Positions 32,292 through 40,302 of a stretch of DNA of 64,000 nucleotides are shown here, in pieces. Position numbers and translations under genes: made by a program. The stretch covers positions 1 to 64,000 of IMG/VR virus record IMGVR_UViG_3300050119_000076; one strand, written 5' to 3'. Each line of letters opens with the position of its first letter. Within the stretch, counting starts at the first letter, position 1. The notes below the pieces were generated by a model. It did no database searches and was not told where the DNA came from. It saw only the letters and a list, made by a program, of their open reading frames with translations. Origin of the DNA: a virus.

Positions 32292-33340
32292 AATGGCTAT
32301 CGCTAGATCTGGAAACTTCCGGCACACTGCCGGAGTACGCGCTGCAGCCGTGGCGCGTGCGGCAGAAGAAAGCTTGGATCACTACCTGCGCATACACGGT
32401 GCGCAACGGCGCGGACTTTGCATCGCGCGGGAAGATTTATCCGAGCTGCGCCGATCTGAGACGTATCCTTGAACGGGCGCACGAAGCTGGCTTTACGATC
32501 GTCGGTTGGAACGTGACTTTCGATATCGCATGGCTTCTTGCGTATGGATTGGGAGACATTGTGTTTAAGCTCCGATGGCTTGATGGAATGCGCCTCTGGC
32601 GTCATTACCACATGGAACCGGAGTACGACATGGACCGATCCAAAAAGAAATCCTACGGCTTGAAAACATGCGTCGCCGAGATCCTCCCGGACTTGGCAGG
32701 CTACGAAAATGGCATTGACTTTCAAACTGATGAACGCCCACATAGTGCAGAAGCCCTTAAACGCTTGCTCGCTTATAACAAGACCGACACGCTTGTAACG
32801 TACATGCTGGCCGGACATTGGTGGGGTCTACTCACTAAGCGGCAGCGATGCTGCGCGGGTCTTGAGGCGGCGGCTCTTCCTTTCGTGGCACAAGCTAATT
32901 TAGAGGGCGTGCGCGTTGATCGCGCGCGTCTAAAAGACTTGGACGACGAGCTTGTGGCGATAGCGGCCCAATGTGCGAAAGAGCTAGAGAGCGACGGCGT
33001 GACTCCCGCAGTTATCCGATCCCCCGTACAGCTACGCAAACTGCTATATGATGATTGGAAATTGCTGCCGCCTGACCCGCGCGACGTTCGTCTCACGCCG
33101 AAGGGCGATATGAGTACCGACAAGGCTGCGCTACACGAGCTTGCGCTGCTCGATCCGCGTGCTAGGCGTGTCCGCGATTACCGCGAGGCGCTTAACCTAC
33201 GCTCCAAGTTCATAGGCTCGCTATTCAAGTCGGCTGCCTACAACGATGAACATGATCGCACGCACCCCGAGGCTATTTTGTTCGGCACTTCCACCGGACG
33301 CATGACATATGCGTCATCGCAAGGGAAGGGGGCAAAGTGA
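32288..33340 (+). CDS. Family A DNA polymerase, N-terminal part (3'-5' exonuclease and thumb)
   Basis: 350 residues. The DEDDy proofreading exonuclease shows LDLETSG (Asp7, Glu9), NVTFDIAWL and YNKTDTLVTYML. A thumb-like region follows, and the protein ends within the conserved TGRMTYASSQGK before motif A, at a TGA. The polymerase catalytic core is in the next gene, which starts in the -1 frame with GTGA overlap. A purine-rich tract (AAGGGAAGGGGG, 33321-33332) just before the junction could serve as a ribosome site or a frameshift stimulator. The two parts together (about 630 aa) have the length of one phage PolA. Confidence 0.85.
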   Translation: MKWLSLDLETSGTLPEYALQPWRVRQKKAWITTCAYTVRNGADFASRGKIYPSCADLRRILERAHEAGFTIVGWNVTFDIAWLLAYGLGDIVFKLRWLDGMRLWRHYHMEPEYDMDRSKKKSYGLKTCVAEILPDLAGYENGIDFQTDERPHSAEALKRLLAYNKTDTLVTYMLAGHWWGLLTKRQRCCAGLEAAALPFVAQANLEGVRVDRARLKDLDDELVAIAAQCAKELESDGVTPAVIRSPVQLRKLLYDDWKLLPPDPRDVRLTPKGDMSTDKAALHELALLDPRARRVRDYREALNLRSKFIGSLFKSAAYNDEHDRTHPEAILFGTSTGRMTYASSQGKGAK

Positions 33341-34179
33341 AAGTCCAAACAGGGTTCGCCCTGCATCAAATGAAACGCGGCCCTAAGTTCCGCTCCGCTA
33401 TTATCCCCCCGCCCGGAGACGTGCTCCTAGAGTTCGACGCCGCTGGCCAAGAGTTCCGATGGATGGCGCTACAGTCTGGCGACCTGACGATGTTAAAACT
33501 CTGCCAGCCGGGGGAAGACCCGCATTGCTACATGGCCGCCGCGATCAAAGGTTGGGATTACGCTGAGATCATGCGTCTCCACAAAAGTGGAGACAATGTG
33601 GAGATTTCCGGGCCGCAGGGTGCTCGCATGTTCGGCAAGCTCGCGAATCTCTCGCTACAGTTCCGCACCTACGCGAAGCGACTGCGCATGGTCGCGCGAG
33701 TAGATTACGACCTGGCGATGAATCCTAGCGAGAGCGAGCATATATGGAGCACTTATCCTAGAACGTATCCACGCGTGAAAGATTACTGGTTTCTGAGTAT
33801 TGACAAGGCGAAGCGTCTTGGCTACGCAGAGACCCTCGCAGGTCGGCGCGTACAGATCGCGGGCGATTGGTCCGGCAAGCAATCTTGGGCGATGGAGAGC
33901 ACAGCCATTATAGTTCCCATCCAAGGGACCGGGGCCGATCAAAAATATCTTGCGTTAGCGTGCTTAAAGCCTTACCTTGTCGAACATGGTATCCGGTTCG
34001 CTTGGGACATGCATGATGGGCTTTACTTCTATTGCCCCGAGGCAAAAGCCGAGCGCGCACTAATTGATATAAAGGCGATCTTGGACAACCTACCTTATGA
34101 AGCTGCGTGGGGTTTCAAGCCGTCGATCCCGCTACCGTGGGACGCGAAGTCTGGCCCCTCATGGGGAGAATTAAAATGA
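33337..34179 (+). CDS. Family A DNA polymerase, catalytic part (palm and fingers)
   Basis: 280 residues from a GTG that overlaps the upstream TGA. Motif A is LLEFDAAGQEFR (Asp34, Glu39). A motif B region reads RMFGKLANLSLQFRTYAKRL. Motif C is WDMHDGLYF (about 224-232), with HDG in place of the usual HDE. The N-terminus VQTGFALHQMKRGPKFR normally continues directly from TGRMTY... of the upstream gene, so a -1 frameshift or association of two chains is needed to rebuild the enzyme. It replicates phage DNA together with the primase-helicase at 41829. Confidence 0.85.
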   Translation: MKVQTGFALHQMKRGPKFRSAIIPPPGDVLLEFDAAGQEFRWMALQSGDLTMLKLCQPGEDPHCYMAAAIKGWDYAEIMRLHKSGDNVEISGPQGARMFGKLANLSLQFRTYAKRLRMVARVDYDLAMNPSESEHIWSTYPRTYPRVKDYWFLSIDKAKRLGYAETLAGRRVQIAGDWSGKQSWAMESTAIIVPIQGTGADQKYLALACLKPYLVEHGIRFAWDMHDGLYFYCPEAKAERALIDIKAILDNLPYEAAWGFKPSIPLPWDAKSGPSWGELK

Positions 34180-34202
34180 AGACGCCAACAGGAGCAACAA
34201 CC

Positions 34203-34568
34203 ATGACCGACAGGCGCATCAGCGACGGACTCGCGAAAGAGCTTGGCGACATCGCCAAAGGCCCGCTGCCGTTGTCCAAGCACGAAATTGCATTGTTGCG
34301 CACATGGTTCCTTGAAGCTCTCGCCGACCGTGCCTCTGACATCGCCGAGATTGATGGGCTGCGGAACCTGCTTCCCGATGCGCTGACGATGCTTAGCCTT
34401 GTGCTCGCTGAGCCCGAGACGATGCTTAGCCTTGTGCTCGCTGAGCCCGAACGAGCGGAGATAAACAAAGGGCGCATTGAACGAGTCGCCGCCCGCATCC
34501 GCGCTGCGCTCGGCAATGCCGCCGGCCACGCCGCCCTCGCCGATAAAGAAATTTGGCGGGGGCATTAA
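34203..34568 (+). CDS. Small helical early protein with a tandem duplication
   Basis: About 121 residues from MTDRRISDGLAKELGDIAKG, with AGGAG 7 bases upstream; an ATG at 34176 overlapping the polymerase stop is an alternative. TMLSLVLAEPE occurs twice in succession because of a 33-base tandem duplication. The family is not recognised. Confidence 0.6.
   Translation: MTDRRISDGLAKELGDIAKGPLPLSKHEIALLRTWFLEALADRASDIAEIDGLRNLLPDALTMLSLVLAEPETMLSLVLAEPERAEINKGRIERVAARIRAALGNAAGHAALADKEIWRGH
34386..34451. repeat. 33-base tandem duplication
   Basis: Two adjacent 33-base units (34386-34418 and 34419-34451), identical except for the last base, in frame within a gene. Confidence 0.95.
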
Positions 34569-34573
34569 CCATA

Positions 34574-34747
34574 ATGAAAGTTTTTCTAGTCAACAAGAAA
34601 ACCAAGCGGCGGTTCGAAGTAATATCTCTTGACCCAGCCGCGGGAACCGTTAAGCTACGCGGAGAATTTGGGGTGTTCACTGAGCCCTACTCGAAAGAAC
34701 GAATGAAGGAACTTGGTTACATACTTATTAAAGAGGACACGCTATGA
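34574..34747 (+). CDS. Small early protein, unknown function
   Basis: 57 residues, MKVFLVNKKTKRRFEVISLD. A beta-rich small domain resembling many phage hypothetical proteins (KxxKRRFExxxxDPxxGTVxLRGExGxF). Its stop overlaps the exonuclease start. Confidence 0.6.
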   Translation: MKVFLVNKKTKRRFEVISLDPAAGTVKLRGEFGVFTEPYSKERMKELGYILIKEDTL

Positions 34748-35364
34748 CGAAGAAGAAGCAGACCCCCGAACAACAGCTCGAACAAGACGACGCGCCCAAG
34801 CTTCATGTCATGTTGGACTTGGAGACGTGGGGCACTGCGACGGATGCGGGCATTATGTCTATCGGTGCTGTCAAGTTTGATCCCTTCGCCGCCGACGATC
34901 GCACTCACAAGTTCCCTGATGAGTTTCACGTCGCTATTGATGTGGATTCCGCGCTCCGTTCGGGTGGCGACATAAGTGGATCGACGCTTCTCTGGTGGTT
35001 AGACCCGGATCGCCGCAAGGCTCTGGATGAATGGCGCGGGATGGAGCATCTTGATCTGACCACCGCGCTCGAAGGCTTCTCTATCTGGTTCGGCGCTGAC
35101 TCGCTGCCGGTATGGGGCAACGGTGCAGGCTTTGACAATGTGATTCTCCGCTCCGCATACACCAAGCTCGGCGGCAACGCGCCGTGGCATTACCATCATG
35201 ATCGGTGCTTCCGCACGCTCAAGGCGCTGCGTCCCCAGGGCCTTATATTACGCACGCCTCCGCCCGCGTGGGACGTCATCGCGCACGAAGCACTTTCTGA
35301 TGCGCGGATTCAGGCGCGTGAGCTTCAGCAGATCGCTGCGTTTTTGAGGTTGCCTCAGTTATGA
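34744..35364 (+). CDS. DnaQ/DexA-like 3'-5' exonuclease
   Basis: 206 residues. DEDDh signatures are MLDLETWG (Asp25, Glu27), GNGAGFDNVILRSAY (Asp about 127) and AHEALSDARIQA (His and Asp of motif III). The layout matches T4 DexA/Rv2179c-like exonucleases, which degrade single-stranded DNA or RNA from the 3' end. It is separate from the polymerase proofreading domain and lies 560 bases after it in the same operon. A role in DNA turnover or recombination is inferred. Confidence 0.85.
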   Translation: MTKKKQTPEQQLEQDDAPKLHVMLDLETWGTATDAGIMSIGAVKFDPFAADDRTHKFPDEFHVAIDVDSALRSGGDISGSTLLWWLDPDRRKALDEWRGMEHLDLTTALEGFSIWFGADSLPVWGNGAGFDNVILRSAYTKLGGNAPWHYHHDRCFRTLKALRPQGLILRTPPPAWDVIAHEALSDARIQARELQQIAAFLRLPQL

Positions 35365-35543
35365 GCAGTCGTAAGGGCCGGCACGGTCAACGAAAGGGCG
35401 ACAGCCTAGCACGGCAGAACGCCACGAAAGTTGACAATCATCGGCGGACTGGCGCTAGGTACGCTACGTCGAAGCAAGATGGGGTGATGTACCGCCCGAG
35501 ACAGGTACGCGGTAAGATATACGATACGAAAGGAAAACGATAA
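35361..35543 (+). CDS. Small basic early protein
   Basis: 60 residues, very basic (MSSRKGRHGQRKGDSLARQN), possibly nucleic-acid binding. ATGA overlap with the exonuclease gene; the next gene begins at its stop. Confidence 0.55.
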   Translation: MSSRKGRHGQRKGDSLARQNATKVDNHRRTGARYATSKQDGVMYRPRQVRGKIYDTKGKR

Positions 35544-35758
35544 TGACAGATAAGCTCAAATTTAGCAATGAGAGAGATCAGGACTTGAAGTTGAGTATCG
35601 TTCTCAACTTGCTAGCGACGCATCCACATTATACGATTGCCAAGCTTGTTGAGGCGGCTTCTTGGCTATCTCAATTCGTCGTGCTCGATGACATTGCTGA
35701 TATTCAGCTCGTCACGATCGTCGTGGACGACGCCGGTGACGCTGGCGACGCGGAATGA
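35543..35758 (+). CDS. Small acidic early protein
   Basis: 71 residues, helical with an acidic tail (VVDDAGDAGDAE). AAGGAAA lies 6 bases before the ATG. The family is not recognised. Confidence 0.55.
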   Translation: MTDKLKFSNERDQDLKLSIVLNLLATHPHYTIAKLVEAASWLSQFVVLDDIADIQLVTIVVDDAGDAGDAE

Positions 35759-36072
35759 GTGCAAAATCGCCAATCACCACGCAACACCTCCACTGGATCC
35801 TCACGTTTCCAGTGGGGGAGTGGACAACCTACTTCACGTCGAAGAAGGACGACACGCTTGGTTGGCAGTCCGAGCATAAGCCTGACCTGCGTGCGTTCGC
35901 TAAAATCCTGTTCGGGCTTCATCTGCGCGGGTGCGCGACTCTCATGCAGCGTCGCGTATGGGGCGCCGGCACGCAGTACATGATCTTTCCGTTTCGAAAT
36001 ATCACGGACCTCGACATTGAGGTAGCCGGCAAACTCGAACGTGAGTACGTGTGGAAGGACACACCCCTTTGA
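35755..36072 (+). CDS. Early protein of unknown function
   Basis: 105 residues, MSAKSPITTQHLHWILTFPV. Aromatic-rich alpha/beta pattern, no known motif. ATGA-coupled upstream, immediately followed by the Cas4-like nuclease. Confidence 0.6.
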   Translation: MSAKSPITTQHLHWILTFPVGEWTTYFTSKKDDTLGWQSEHKPDLRAFAKILFGLHLRGCATLMQRRVWGAGTQYMIFPFRNITDLDIEVAGKLEREYVWKDTPL

Positions 36073-36759
36073 ATGAAGCCCGCCCCCTGGTCATTCTCGA
36101 AATACGACACGTTCCAAACATGCCCGCGCATGTACGCGGCGAAATACGTTTGGAAGTCGGTGGTGGACGAGACGACGCCCGAAGCGCAGTACGGATTGGA
36201 CGTTCACAAGACGTTCGAGTTGTACGTCAAGGGCGACGTGGTCGATCTGCCGGCCGAGTTGGCGACTCACGAGCCGTTTATGAAGCGGTTGCGGGATTTG
36301 CCTGGGACGAAGTCAGCGGAACGCAAGGTGGGCCTTACCCGGACCTTGACACCGTGCGACTTCTTGGATCCCGAAGTCTGGTGGAGGGGCATCATTGACT
36401 ATACTCGCACCACCACCTTTCAACGAGAGGGAAGTCCGGCACTTCGTGCGACAATCGTTGACTACAAAACGGGCAACCCTGCGCGGCCCAAGGTTGCCCA
36501 ACTCAACATCAATTCATTATACGCCTTTGCAGAGGGCGCTGACCTTGTGGACGCATCTTTTTATTGGACTCGGACTGGCAAGCCTACTCGTTTTGTCTAC
36601 GATCGTAGCGACGTTCCCGATCTGTGGGCAGGCTTTGCGCCGGGTTTGCACGCGTATGTTCAAGCGTATCGTACAGATCAATGGCCACCCAAGCCGAACG
36701 GCCTTTGCCACGGTTGGTGCCCGGTCAAGGACTGTGAATTTTGGAGATCAAAGAGATGA
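36073..36759 (+). CDS. Cas4/RecB-like PD-(D/E)XK nuclease with iron-sulfur cysteines
   Basis: 228 residues. SFSKYDTFQTCPRMY, His45, GIIDYT (about 105-110) and IVDYKTG (about 128-134) form the PD-(D/E)XK core of the RecB/Cas4 superfamily. Cys17 with the C-terminal Cys212, Cys216 and Cys221 could bind a 4Fe-4S cluster, as in Cas4 and AddB. No cas genes or CRISPR array were seen, so a recombination or replication nuclease role is more likely than spacer acquisition. The downstream nuclease gene overlaps it (ATGA). Confidence 0.85.
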   Translation: MKPAPWSFSKYDTFQTCPRMYAAKYVWKSVVDETTPEAQYGLDVHKTFELYVKGDVVDLPAELATHEPFMKRLRDLPGTKSAERKVGLTRTLTPCDFLDPEVWWRGIIDYTRTTTFQREGSPALRATIVDYKTGNPARPKVAQLNINSLYAFAEGADLVDASFYWTRTGKPTRFVYDRSDVPDLWAGFAPGLHAYVQAYRTDQWPPKPNGLCHGWCPVKDCEFWRSKR

Positions 36760-37172
36760 CCAAGCAGCATCCTACCGAGGGGGACGTCAAGAAGGGTGTC
36801 AAACTTATTTTGAATAAGCACGGCTGGTTTTGGTGGATGCCGCCAGCGGCTATGTACGCTAAGACAGGGATCAGCGATTTCAATGCGCTTAAGGATCATG
36901 TGTTTATGGCCATCGAGACGAAGCACGCCGACAATAAACCAACGAAGAATCAGGAAGGCTTCCTCGCCTCGGTCTTATCGTCAGGTGGCTATGCCTTTGT
37001 AGTGAACGAAGATCGCCTGCCTATCTTGGACGCGTTCCTAACTGCGTTCGCCGCCGCGACTCAGCGCACACACGCTGCGCTTGCTGCTGGTGAAAAAGAA
37101 GCCAAGGTAAGCGAGAGCGATGCGCAACTGATGGTGAATTGTATCCGCTCACTTTCATGGGAGATTACCTGA
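36756..37172 (+). CDS. VRR-NUC-type nuclease
   Basis: 138 residues. GWFWWMPPAAMYAKTGISDF followed by VFMAIETKHADNKPTKNQEGF gives the G.SDF...iExK......Q pattern of the VRR-NUC branch of PD-(D/E)XK nucleases, which act on branched DNA. Many phages have a similar gene as a Holliday-junction resolvase-type enzyme. It overlaps the Cas4-like gene and the next gene, so the two nucleases are translated together. Confidence 0.8.
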   Translation: MTKQHPTEGDVKKGVKLILNKHGWFWWMPPAAMYAKTGISDFNALKDHVFMAIETKHADNKPTKNQEGFLASVLSSGGYAFVVNEDRLPILDAFLTAFAAATQRTHAALAAGEKEAKVSESDAQLMVNCIRSLSWEIT

Positions 37173-37357
37173 TGCTCGTAAACAGTATAGGGTTCCATTC
37201 AAGAAAGCTCCACAAGACGCGATCCGGCTATGGTCGTAGCCCATACGCACGGGCGCTTGCCGAGCAGAGAGTATGGCTGCAAGCTAATGCTCGTTATGCC
37301 AAGCCCATCACACTGCCACGTGTGCAGTGGATGGAAACCACGAAGGGAAAAGTCTGA
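37172..37357 (+). CDS. Small basic early protein
   Basis: 61 residues, MLVNSIGFHSRKLHKTRSGY, basic, with GGGAG 8 bases upstream. TGATG overlaps at both ends. Function unknown. Confidence 0.55.
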   Translation: MLVNSIGFHSRKLHKTRSGYGRSPYARALAEQRVWLQANARYAKPITLPRVQWMETTKGKV

Positions 37358-37890
37358 TGCCAGTAGATGATAGCATGCGTGAGGCTGCGAAGATCGCAGT
37401 TGCCTCGCTTAGTAGCGACGCCACCGCGGCCGATATCGCCACAGCGGCGATCAATGCCGCGGAGATAAAGGCCAACGAGAACCTCGCGGCTGCGCAGGCT
37501 TCGAACAAAGCCGCGCAGGAAGCTGCGCATGAGGCCGCCGCGACGAGCCCGCTGGTCGTGGGCTGGAAAGAATTCATCACTACACCACAGTACACCGCGG
37601 CCTTTACAGGGGGGCGCCTGATCGTCCTAGCTCCGTCGAAGGAAGGCATGGAGGTGCAGCATCCTCAACTCGCGCAGGCACTCGGTACCGCTTACGCGGC
37701 CGGCTTCGTGGCCGGCGTCGAGTCGTTGAAGCCCTCAGTCGCACAACCAGCAGCACCGACTATTCCAGTCCCGCCGCCCAAGTCTGGTTCGATCCAAGTC
37801 GGAGTGGTCGGCAACGATGCGGATATGAAGATCGGTCGGCCTGCGACGCCCGGTGTGCGAGTTGATGGGCGCCCACGGCGGGGTCGCTAA
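37357..37890 (+). CDS. Ala-rich early protein of unknown function
   Basis: 177 residues from MPVDDSMREAAKIAVASLSS. The N-terminal half is an Ala-rich helix (residues about 15-65). The middle VGWKEFITTPQYTAAFTGGRLIVLAP may fold as a small domain, and the C-terminus is Pro/Arg-rich. AAGGGAAA precedes the ATG. The family is not recognised. Confidence 0.6.
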   Translation: MPVDDSMREAAKIAVASLSSDATAADIATAAINAAEIKANENLAAAQASNKAAQEAAHEAAATSPLVVGWKEFITTPQYTAAFTGGRLIVLAPSKEGMEVQHPQLAQALGTAYAAGFVAGVESLKPSVAQPAAPTIPVPPPKSGSIQVGVVGNDADMKIGRPATPGVRVDGRPRRGR

Positions 37891-37971
37891 ATGGAAGGCA
37901 ACATCATTGCTGCCGTTTCGATCGCCGCGTTCCTTATCGGCTGCATCGCGCTTGTGTGTATCTTTGGATAA
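37891..37971 (+). CDS. Membrane peptide
   Basis: 26 residues, MEGNIIAAVSIAAFLIGCIA, one membrane span. It begins directly after the upstream stop and ends 9 bases before the helicase start. Real status is moderately supported by spacing. Confidence 0.4.
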   Translation: MEGNIIAAVSIAAFLIGCIALVCIFG

Positions 37972-37980
37972 GGCGAGTTA

Positions 37981-39600
37981 ATGTTCGTACACGAAGCAAC
38001 GCGAAGCTTAATGCTTCGCGCCGATGACCCATTGGCAATTCGTGAGGTGATCCCGCACAGCCGCATCATGGGCCATCCAGATTACAATATAGCGGTACAG
38101 CATACGGTTGAGTCCACGCGCATCCTGCGTAACATGGGCTACGAAGACACGCCGTCGCCGATCGCGGCTTACTATGATTGGCCAGGGAAGTTCACGCCGT
38201 TCGATCATCAACGTGTCATGGCTGAAGCGTACACCATGCACAGCCGCATCTTTAATCTGAGTGAGATGGGCACTGGAAAGACCGCCGCATCGCTGTGGGC
38301 CGCCGATTGGCTCATGAAAGAGGGTAAGGTCAATCGTGTGCTCGTCGTCGCGCCGCTGTCTTCGTTGGAACGTATCTGGATGGAAGCAGCTTTCGACGTT
38401 ACCATGCATCGCAAGGCGGTAGTTGTTCACGGGACGCGCGAGAAACGACAAGCCATGCTTGACAGCGGAGCTGACTTTTATATTATTAACCACGATGGTA
38501 TTTCGATCCGCCCGATCCGCGAAGCCATCATGCGCGATCCCCGCATCGACCTCGTCATCGTGGACGAAGGCGGCAAGTTCCGCAATTCTAAGACCGACAG
38601 ATACCGCGCGCTTGCGGAGATAACCACCACCCGGCCTGACATGAGGGTGTGGTGGCTAACCGGAACACCGTGCCCCAATGCTCCATCGGACGTGTGGTCG
38701 CAGTGCCGCATCGTCAGTCCGGCCCGCGTGCCGCCGTACTTTGGGAAGTTCCGCAACATGACGATGTATGAAGTAGACTCACAGCATCATACTTGGAAGC
38801 CTAAGCCCGACGCTTACACTGTCGCGTTCAACGCGATGCAGCCGGCCGTGCGGTTTAATAAAGACGACTGCCTAGATCTGCCGCCTGTGATGTCTGAGGA
38901 CTGGCAGGCCGAGATGTCCTCCGACCAGAAGCGCGCTTACGACGAGATGCGTAATGAGATGTACATGGCGGACGTTGCAAATCAGTGCAAGGGCAAAGAG
39001 ATTACCGCGGTCAACGCAGCGGACAAGTTGAACAAGCTTCGCCAAATTCTCTGCGGGGCAGTCAAGGTGACGGAGGATGTAGCAAAAGGTAAGAGCCCCT
39101 CTCAATATGTGATCCTCGATCATAAGCCTCGATTCAAGGTACTTATGGACGCCATCGAGACCGCCGCGACTAAGGTGCTTGTCGTCGTCCCGTTCAAGGG
39201 CATCATCCGATCGCTAGAGAAAGAGCTAAGCGAACACTACAGCGTGGGGATGCTCAATGGTGACGTGCCTATAGGTAGGCGCAACGCGATCATTACCGAC
39301 TTTAAGACCAAGACCGATCCGCATATCCTGCTCTGCCATCCGCAGGTCATGGCCCACGGGCTTAACCTTGTTGAAGCAAATGTCTTGATTTTCTATGCTC
39401 CGATATACTCTAATGACGACTACCGGCAAGTGATCGAGCGGTTCAATCGCCCTGGTCAGTTGCATAAGATGACGATCATTCGTATAGGAGCGCACCCATT
39501 GGACTGGTCCATCTATGCCACAGTTGACAATCGCGATGATGGGCAGCAGAGTGTGCTACGCTTATATAAGTCAGTGATTTATGGAGACGACAATGTTTAA
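37981..39600 (+). CDS. SNF2-type DNA helicase/ATPase
   Basis: 539 residues. Helicase superfamily 2 motifs in order: Q-like FTPFDHQRVMA (about 72-82), Walker A SEMGTGKTA (about 94-102), Walker B VIVDEGG (about 194-200), motif III WLTGTPCPN, and in the second RecA domain LNGDV, HGLNLVEA and motif VI VIERFNRPGQ. The QxxxRxxRxGQ-like ending is the SNF2/Rad54 type rather than RecG. In phages such proteins assist replication fork restart or recombination. The last 8 bases overlap the next gene. Confidence 0.88.
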   Translation: MFVHEATRSLMLRADDPLAIREVIPHSRIMGHPDYNIAVQHTVESTRILRNMGYEDTPSPIAAYYDWPGKFTPFDHQRVMAEAYTMHSRIFNLSEMGTGKTAASLWAADWLMKEGKVNRVLVVAPLSSLERIWMEAAFDVTMHRKAVVVHGTREKRQAMLDSGADFYIINHDGISIRPIREAIMRDPRIDLVIVDEGGKFRNSKTDRYRALAEITTTRPDMRVWWLTGTPCPNAPSDVWSQCRIVSPARVPPYFGKFRNMTMYEVDSQHHTWKPKPDAYTVAFNAMQPAVRFNKDDCLDLPPVMSEDWQAEMSSDQKRAYDEMRNEMYMADVANQCKGKEITAVNAADKLNKLRQILCGAVKVTEDVAKGKSPSQYVILDHKPRFKVLMDAIETAATKVLVVVPFKGIIRSLEKELSEHYSVGMLNGDVPIGRRNAIITDFKTKTDPHILLCHPQVMAHGLNLVEANVLIFYAPIYSNDDYRQVIERFNRPGQLHKMTIIRIGAHPLDWSIYATVDNRDDGQQSVLRLYKSVIYGDDNV

Positions 39601-39886
39601 GCAGTTCGCCAAATGGTGGTTCAACGGCACACTAGTTTTCCCACTGACCACGAAGAGTGGTCAGCGCGTGAGCGTCACCCTTCAGCGTACCTATATCGTC
39701 AATATGGCGGAGAACAAAACCTTTGCGACGCCCGACGAGTTTGCGAAGTACGCTGAGTCTCTGCCGCGGTCGCCACAGCAACTTCGCGAAGAAAGCCAGC
39801 AGTTCGAGGCCGCGTTCGATAAAGAGGCGGCGAATACCGCGCCTCTCTGGTTGCCCCACAACAAACACGAGAACACAAATGGTTGA
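39593..39886 (+). CDS. Small early protein, unknown function
   Basis: 97 residues from MFKQFAKWWFNGTLVFPLTT. The beta-rich start (SGQRVSVTLQRTYIV) and the helical, acidic second half do not reveal a family. It overlaps the helicase stop and the next gene. Confidence 0.6.
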   Translation: MFKQFAKWWFNGTLVFPLTTKSGQRVSVTLQRTYIVNMAENKTFATPDEFAKYAESLPRSPQQLREESQQFEAAFDKEAANTAPLWLPHNKHENTNG

Positions 39887-40286
39887 CGCACCGCCGCTTG
39901 ATCTTGAACGCATCGTTCGCGCCGTCATCAAGATTGATGACAAGCGTAAGGCCGACAAAGCCGTGTGGGCAAAGGAAGATCATCGGCTCGAAGCGCAGCA
40001 GGACGCGCTAGAAGCTGTCTTGCTTCAGGCGCTCAACACCGCTAAGATCGATTCGATGAATGTGAAGGGCCTTGGCTACTTCTACCGCAAGGTTGACACC
40101 AAGCCACAGGCTACCGACTGGCCCATCTTCTACGCTTGGATCAAAGAGAATGACGCATTCGAGGCGCTTAACAAGCGCATCACCAAGACCTTCATCGAGA
40201 CCTTCATGGACGAGCACGGCGGCTCGCCGCCACCCGGCGTCGCCGTGCAACAGGAATACAAGGTGCATGTAGTTCGCAAAGCATAA
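39879..40286 (+). CDS. Conserved early protein linked to the SSB-like gene
   Basis: 135 residues from MVDAPPLDLERIVRAVIKID. It starts with a long helix (KADKAVWAKEDHRLEAQQDALEAVL), then NVKGLGYFYRKVDTKPQATDWPIFYAWI and a PPPGVAV end. This pattern is common next to replication genes in phages, with no assigned function. It sits 16 bases before the putative single-strand-binding protein. Confidence 0.65.
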   Translation: MVDAPPLDLERIVRAVIKIDDKRKADKAVWAKEDHRLEAQQDALEAVLLQALNTAKIDSMNVKGLGYFYRKVDTKPQATDWPIFYAWIKENDAFEALNKRITKTFIETFMDEHGGSPPPGVAVQQEYKVHVVRKA

Positions 40287-40302
40287 ACAAGGAGTAACGT
40301 CA

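Noticed and set aside
36073-36759. Evidence of a phage CRISPR-Cas system from the Cas4-like gene
   Set aside because: No other cas genes or arrays are present; Cas4-like nucleases are common in phage recombination modules.
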